DNA of 10,475 nucleotides, taken from assembly GCA_012026715.1 (NCBI GenBank), contig VEPB01000163.1, forward strand, positions 1 through 10,475, given 5' to 3'. Below the pieces are notes generated by a model. The model worked only from the letters and a program-made list of their open reading frames with translations. It was not told the DNA's origin and did not search any database. The position numbers and the translations under genes are program-made. The stretch comes from Methylococcaceae bacterium. GTDB taxonomy: Bacteria; Pseudomonadota; Gammaproteobacteria; Methylococcales; Methylococcaceae. Below, piece after piece: positions 6,920 through 10,475 of this stretch (within the stretch, counting starts at the first letter, position 1; the number at the start of each line of letters is the position of its first letter).

Positions 6920-9496
6920 ATGAACACCCATTCCTTTCTGAGCCGGTTCTCCCAAGTCCTGGTTGTCGTTGCCGCCAGTGAAGCGCTTGACGCGGCTCCG
7001 CGCTATCAAGTCACCGATTTGGGAACCTTGGGGGGGAGTTTCAGCCAGGGCCTCTCCGTCAACGATGCCGGGCAGGTTGCCGGCCTGGCCTCCACCGCCA
7101 CCAACTCGGCAATTCAGGCAGCACTGTCCACCGGTGCCGCCAACTTCCAAAATGCAATTCCTCTGGACAGCGGCATCGGCGTCGCTACCGGCATCAATTC
7201 GCTGGGGTCCTATATCGGCACCGTCTCGACCGCTGGCGGGCCAACGCCGAGCGCATTTCTGGTATCGAACATCGGCACGGTGTCCCTTGGTACTCTGGGT
7301 GGTTCCGGCAGCAACGGCCGAGGCATCAATGAGCAGGGAGACGTGACGGGATTCGCCGAAATATCGGGGAATGCCGCCGAACACGCCTTTCTGTTCCGCG
7401 ACGGACTTCTTCAGGATCTGGGCACGCTGGGAGGAAACGACAGTCAGGGAAACGCCATCAACAACGCTGGCCAAATCACCGGGTGGTCGGATGTTGCCGG
7501 CGATACCGGCTTCCACGCTTTCCGCTGGCAGGCCGGGCAGTTCACGGATCTGGAAACATTGGGCGGAAGTTTCGGCGAAGGCCTGAGCATCAACAGCGCC
7601 GGAAGCGTCGCCGGCTATTCCACGCTCCCCGGCGACGGGATCCAGCACGCTGCCCTCTGGAAACCCGGCGAACCGATACGCGACCTGGGAAGCTTAGGCG
7701 GCAAGTTCAGCATCGCCTATTCCGTCAACGGCAATCATCAGGTGGTGGGGAGCAGCACGACAGCGGGCGACTTGAATCGCCATGCCTATGTCTGGAACGG
7801 ATCGCTGCTGGAAGACCTGAATTCCCTGATCCCGGACGGAAGCAACATCATTCTTACGGAAGCCCGCGGCATCAGCGAGAACGGATTCATAACCGGCGCC
7901 GGGAAAGTGGGTGCCGAGTTACATGCGTTTCTGCTGACCCCTGATCGCGTCGCCCCCGCCCTCACCTGCCCGGCTAACATCACCACCACCGGCGGCCAGC
8001 CGGCGGCCATCGGCCAGGCGACGGCCAGCGACAACCTGGACCCGGCGCCAGTGATCACCAGCAACCAGCCCGCCAGCTTTCCCCTGGGGGAAACGCCGGT
8101 AACCTGGACCGCCACCGACGCCGCCGGTAATCGGGCCAGCTGCGTTCAACGGGTAAGACTCCCGGCGCTGCGCATCAACGATGTCGCCAAGGCGGAAGGC
8201 AACAGCGGAACCACGCCTTACACCTTTACCGTCAGCCTGCTGACTCCGGCCATGGGAACCGTCACGGTGGACTGGGCCACTGCCGATTCCAGCGCCTTGG
8301 CCGGAACCGACTACAGCGCCGCCGCCGGCACGCTGAGCTTTGCGCCGGGCCAGACCAGCCAGACAGTCACCGTCAATGCCATCGGCGATACGATTCTGGA
8401 GGCCAACGAAACCTTCACCGTGAATCTGAGCGGCGCAGCCGGAGCGGCCATCGCCGACGGCCAAGGCGTGGGCACCCTGCTCAACGACGAAGGGCCGCTG
8501 CTGCGCATCAACGACGTCGCCAAGGCCGAAGGCAATGCCGGCATCACGCCATACACCTTCACGGTGTCGCTGTCTCCCGCCTCCGCCGCGCCGGTGACGG
8601 TCAATTGGGCCACCGCCAATGCCAGCGCACTCGCCAATTCCGACTACAGTGCCGCCAGCGGCAGCCTCAGCTTTGCCCCCGGCCAGACCAGTCAGACAGT
8701 CACCGTCAACGGCATCGGCGACACCGTGCTGGAGGGCAACGAAGCCTTCGTGGTGAATCTGAGCGCCGCCACGGGCGCGACCATTTTCGACAGCCAGGGC
8801 GTCGGCACCCTGCTGAACGACGAGGGGCCGTTGCTGCGCATCAACGACGTCGCCAAGGCCGAAGGCAATAGCGGCGTCAACGCCTACACCTTCACCGTGA
8901 GCCTGTCCCCAGCCGCCGTCGTGCCGGTGACGGTGAACTGGGCCAGCGCTAATTCCAGCGCCGTGGCCGGGTCCGACTATACCGCCGCCGCGGGAAGCCT
9001 GAGCTTCGCCCCCGGCCATACCAGCAAGACGATCACCGTCAACGCCACCGGCGATACCCTGCTGGAAGGCAACGAAGCCTTCGTGGTCAATTTGAGCGCC
9101 GCCACCGGCGCGACGATCTTCGACAGCCAGGGAGTCGGCACCCTGCTGAATGACGAAGGGCCGTTGCTGCGCATCAACGACGTGAGCAAGGCCGAAGGCA
9201 ACGCCGGAATCAACGCCTACGCCTTCACCGTCAGCCTGTCGCCGGCCGCCACCATGCCGGTGACGGTGAACTGGGCCAGCGCCAATTCCAGCGCCTTAGC
9301 CGGTTCCGACTATGTTGCCGCCAGCGGCAGCCTCAACTTCGCGCCCGGCGAAACCACCAAGACCATCACGATCGCCGCCATGGGCGACACCACTGTGGAG
9401 GCCAACGAAATGTTTGCCGTCAATCTCGGCGGCGCAGTCGGCGCGACCCTGTTCGACAGCCAGGGCCTGGGTTCCCTCATCAACGACGACCTGTGA
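6920..9496 (+). CDS. HAF-repeat protein with one HYR domain and four Calx-beta domains
   Basis: The product has 858 residues. The N-terminus has a hydrophobic V-L-V-V-V-A-A core ending near A-L-D-A-A-P (about residue 26), a plausible though short Sec signal peptide. Residues 29-343 are seven HAF-type units; 344-416 are one HYR domain with T-C-P, D-A-A-G-N and a second cysteine. Residues 417-858 are four Calx-beta domains starting at 417, 528, 639 and 750, each opening L-R-I-N-D-V and carrying D-Y-x-A-A-x-G-x-L-x-F-A-P-G, G-D-T and E-x-N-E. Calx-beta domains are known from Na/Ca exchangers, integrin beta4 and bacterial surface proteins; some bind calcium, and the acidic positions are kept, so calcium-stiffened stalks are plausible but unproven. 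Head and first HYR resemble those of the gene ending at 6612, so the two are paralogues with different tails. The protein stops right after the fourth repeat (S-L-I-N-D-D-L), with no anchor or export tail. It has its own leader and a terminator in front, so it is probably transcribed separately. Confidence 0.93.
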   Translation: MNTHSFLSRFSQVLVVVAASEALDAAPRYQVTDLGTLGGSFSQGLSVNDAGQVAGLASTATNSAIQAALSTGAANFQNAIPLDSGIGVATGINSLGSYIGTVSTAGGPTPSAFLVSNIGTVSLGTLGGSGSNGRGINEQGDVTGFAEISGNAAEHAFLFRDGLLQDLGTLGGNDSQGNAINNAGQITGWSDVAGDTGFHAFRWQAGQFTDLETLGGSFGEGLSINSAGSVAGYSTLPGDGIQHAALWKPGEPIRDLGSLGGKFSIAYSVNGNHQVVGSSTTAGDLNRHAYVWNGSLLEDLNSLIPDGSNIILTEARGISENGFITGAGKVGAELHAFLLTPDRVAPALTCPANITTTGGQPAAIGQATASDNLDPAPVITSNQPASFPLGETPVTWTATDAAGNRASCVQRVRLPALRINDVAKAEGNSGTTPYTFTVSLLTPAMGTVTVDWATADSSALAGTDYSAAAGTLSFAPGQTSQTVTVNAIGDTILEANETFTVNLSGAAGAAIADGQGVGTLLNDEGPLLRINDVAKAEGNAGITPYTFTVSLSPASAAPVTVNWATANASALANSDYSAASGSLSFAPGQTSQTVTVNGIGDTVLEGNEAFVVNLSAATGATIFDSQGVGTLLNDEGPLLRINDVAKAEGNSGVNAYTFTVSLSPAAVVPVTVNWASANSSAVAGSDYTAAAGSLSFAPGHTSKTITVNATGDTLLEGNEAFVVNLSAATGATIFDSQGVGTLLNDEGPLLRINDVSKAEGNAGINAYAFTVSLSPAATMPVTVNWASANSSALAGSDYVAASGSLNFAPGETTKTITIAAMGDTTVEANEMFAVNLGGAVGATLFDSQGLGSLINDDL
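7004..7948 (+). repeat. Seven HAF units, second copy (residues 29-343)
   Basis: There are seven units averaging 45 residues. Units 1, 3, 4, 5 and 6 carry L-G-T-L-G-G or a close variant; unit 2 is degenerate, and unit 7 (D-L-N-S-L-I-P) diverges in the same way as the last unit of the other HAF protein and also ends H-A-F-L-L-T-P-D-R. Confidence 0.85.
8168..9493 (+). repeat. Four tandem Calx-beta repeats of 333 bp
   Basis: CTGCGCATCAACGA begins repeats at 8168, 8501, 8834 and 9167, an exact 333-bp (111-codon) period; the last is cut slightly short by the stop. Repeats 2 and 3 are closest in their second halves: 41 consecutive codons (8729-8851 against 9062-9184) encode the same residues with ten base differences, all synonymous. 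Confidence 0.9.
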
Positions 9497-9505
9497 CCAG
9501 CGCAG

Positions 9506-9598
9506 TTGCCGACGCCTAACCTCGCCAATCAGGCAGCGACTCCGAGCCGGCCCGTCGCCTCCGGTGCTGCCCTCTGCGACGCCGTCACCGGTCGGCAA
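9506..9598 (+). other. Nested inverted repeats just after the Calx-beta gene
   Basis: TTGCCGAC (9506-9513) matches GTCGGCAA (9591-9598) as an 8-bp outer stem, and GGCAGC (9532-9537) matches GCTGCC (9566-9571) inside it. It starts 9 nt after the stop codon, so it may fold at the mRNA 3' end. No T-tract follows, so I do not call it a terminator. Confidence 0.35.
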
Positions 9599-9609
9599 TC
9601 CCGTTGAAA

Positions 9610-9640
9610 AGAGGGAAACCTCTCCGGCTGGGCCTAGCCG
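9610..9640 (+). other. Two small hairpins, one with a GAAA tetraloop
   Basis: AGAGG-GAAA-CCTCT (9610-9623) is a 5-bp stem with a GNRA-type tetraloop, followed at once by CGGCT (9625-9629) pairing with AGCCG (9636-9640). Short stems in G+C-rich DNA can arise by chance. Confidence 0.3.
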
Positions 9641-9712
9641 CGTCGGGCGCGGCCCCACGGCCCGCTAATTGTGCCCTGGAACCGGTCGGTCTCCCCCCCA
9701 TCCAGCCCTCCG

Positions 9713-9753
9713 AGCCACCTTCGCCTGGGAGGAGAAGGCAACAAGGTGCGGCT
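9713..9753. other. Interrupted 13-bp stem-loop in the noncoding region
   Basis: Three helices stack. AGCC (9713-9716) pairs with GGCT (9750-9753), ACCTT (9717-9721) with AAGGT (9743-9747), and GCCT (9723-9726) with AGGC (9736-9739). They are separated by a GC bulge and a 1x3 internal loop, with a 9-nt purine loop. This could be a folded RNA or a dispersed palindromic element. Confidence 0.4.
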
Positions 9754-9973
9754 TTCAGCTGCGGGTCCTGGGTAGGGACTTAATTCGACGCGTTGTTGCC
9801 GGTCAGCGGTTCGAACCCCTGGGCAATCGAAGCCGACCACCGCCGTGGCCCGTCCGAAACACCCGCCGTTTTGCTCCAGCCAGGCCCCTCGGCAGTTGGA
9901 CCCACCGCCTTCCGTCATGGCCTGCATACACCATTCGAGCTTGCCTCGGGCTGCGATCCCGACACCACGTTTC

Positions 9974-10016
9974 GGAGGGAAGCTGTTCGAAACCCGATAC
10001 CGAACAGCCCGCCTCC
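9974..10016. other. 13-bp stem-loop with symmetric internal loop
   Basis: GCTGTTCG (9982-9989) pairs perfectly with CGAACAGC (10001-10008) around an 11-nt loop. Across a 3x3 internal loop (GAA/CCG), GGAGG (9974-9978) pairs with CCTCC (10012-10016). This is the best-formed hairpin of the noncoding region. Confidence 0.45.
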
Positions 10017-10100
10017 CCTGTTGGATGAATCCGCCAAACTGAAAGGAGCGACTCCGAACGGCTTTCAACCTATCCATACCTGTCAACTTATCTTTACGAA

Positions 10101-10120
10101 AACCGCCATTATGGCCGGTT
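10101..10120. terminator. Small hairpin, possible minus-strand terminator
   Basis: AACCG plus CCA pairs with TGG plus CGGTT around a TTA loop with one bulged C. Read on the minus strand it is followed by TTTTCG, so it could end a transcript coming from the right edge, but no minus-strand gene is seen there. Confidence 0.25.
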
Positions 10121-10223
10121 CAATAGACCAAATATTCACCACTTAAAAGCGGCAGTAACAAATCCAAACAGAAAAAGTATCAAGCACGTTACAAAACCAA
10201 GGCCAGCAGCCTGAAACCCCTCT

Positions 10224-10248
10224 ATTACCAAGCCTCGCACATGGTAAT
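10224..10248. other. Inverted repeat ATTACCA / TGGTAAT
   Basis: Perfect 7-bp arms (10224-10230 and 10242-10248) flank 11 nt in A+T-rich DNA. An operator-like dyad is possible; there is no adjacent promoter I can support. Confidence 0.3.
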
Positions 10249-10475
10249 TCCACAAACAGCCGAGACCCTAAATGAATCCACTAAACCCGAAACAAGGCAC
10301 TGTAAAGAAATCAATATAAAAATATTCGACAACCTCAACAGAAATAGTCTAGTCGATTGTTTTTTTTCACTTTAAGGTTGTTTCTCTACGCTCAAATTTG
10401 TGACAGGTAGCGCCTTAAATAACTTACACAGCCAGCCAAGAATTATTCCTATCTAGGTTCAATAAAATTCGAATA

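Larger units (their letters stand above)
9497..10475. other. 979-nt region without a convincing gene
   Basis: Several short open frames cross here on both strands, but none has a good ribosome binding site plus recognisable protein features. The part to about 10020 is G+C-rich and dense in potential hairpins, listed separately. From about 10080 to the right edge the DNA is A+T-rich (counted G+C: 22 of 60 at 10261-10320, 19 of 60 at 10321-10380, 25 of 60 at 10381-10440), with an eight-T run at 10360-10367. It may be the upstream or downstream flank of a gene beyond the window. Confidence 0.6.

Noticed and set aside
9480..9496. C-terminal sorting signal (PEP-CTERM, LPXTG or RTX export tail) on the HAF/Calx-beta protein
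   Set aside because: The protein ends directly at the fourth Calx-beta repeat, with no hydrophobic helix, basic tail or G-G-x-G-x-D nonapeptides. The other two complete proteins also lack such signals.
9497..9700. Riboswitch (cobalamin or c-di-GMP type) in the structured tail
   Set aside because: I could not match the conserved boxes of either class, and there is no downstream gene in the window for it to control.
9805..9820. tRNA-like T-arm motif GGTTCGAACCCC
   Set aside because: The 5-bp T-stem does not form, and I find no matching acceptor, D or anticodon arm upstream. It is simply the palindrome GGTTCGAACC.
9634..10146. Overlapping short frames on both strands in the noncoding tail (e.g. 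9793-10146 + and 9634-10086 -)
   Set aside because: They compete with each other, the + strand one starts with TTG without a clear ribosome site, and none shows a recognisable motif or repeated hydrophobic pattern.
1..10475. CRISPR array, mobile element, toxin-antitoxin or defence genes
   Set aside because: The only regular repeats are in-frame protein domains; no transposase, integrase, nuclease or helicase motif appears in any credible frame.

Overview
The window is about 10.5 kb of G+C-rich DNA (two-thirds G+C in a counted coding line). It carries four genes, all on the + strand, that appear to encode exported proteins built of repeated beta-rich domains. Codon use, Shine-Dalgarno sites, Sec-type signal peptides, G+C-rich stem-loop terminators and the domain families (HAF repeats, HYR, Calx-beta, DUF11, Ig-like/cadherin-like) fit a Gram-negative proteobacterium. 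A gammaproteobacterium is my guess, but nothing here fixes the taxon. I see no enzyme, transposase, integrase, phage gene, tRNA, rRNA or CRISPR array.

Layout. At 1-2523 is the 3' part of a large Ig-like/cadherin-like repeat protein that enters from the left edge. Two strong stem-loops follow its stop, the second with a short T-tract. At 2733-3431 is a small secreted protein of unknown function, followed after 10 nt by a 1056-residue protein (3442-6612) with a HAF-repeat head, an HYR/Ig-like array and a C-terminal DUF11 domain; these two look like one operon. Two more stem-loops end that unit. At 6920-9496 is an 858-residue paralogue with the same kind of HAF head and first HYR domain, but with four Calx-beta domains in an exact 333-bp period as its tail. 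The last 979 nt (9497-10475) hold no convincing gene. The first part is G+C-rich and full of potential hairpins; the last third or so turns A+T-rich (about 32-42% G+C in three counted lines) and may be the flank of the next locus.

How the genes may work together: all four products look exported, have no visible catalytic motif and are made of modules typical of adhesion, matrix or surface proteins. The best lead is that both HAF proteins have exactly seven HAF units, the last divergent, followed by one HYR domain. That fits a seven-bladed beta-propeller head placed on two different stalks: an HYR/Ig/DUF11 stalk in one and a probably calcium-binding Calx-beta stalk in the other. This is inference from repeat counting and needs structure prediction. 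No complete new 'system' can be claimed from sequence alone.
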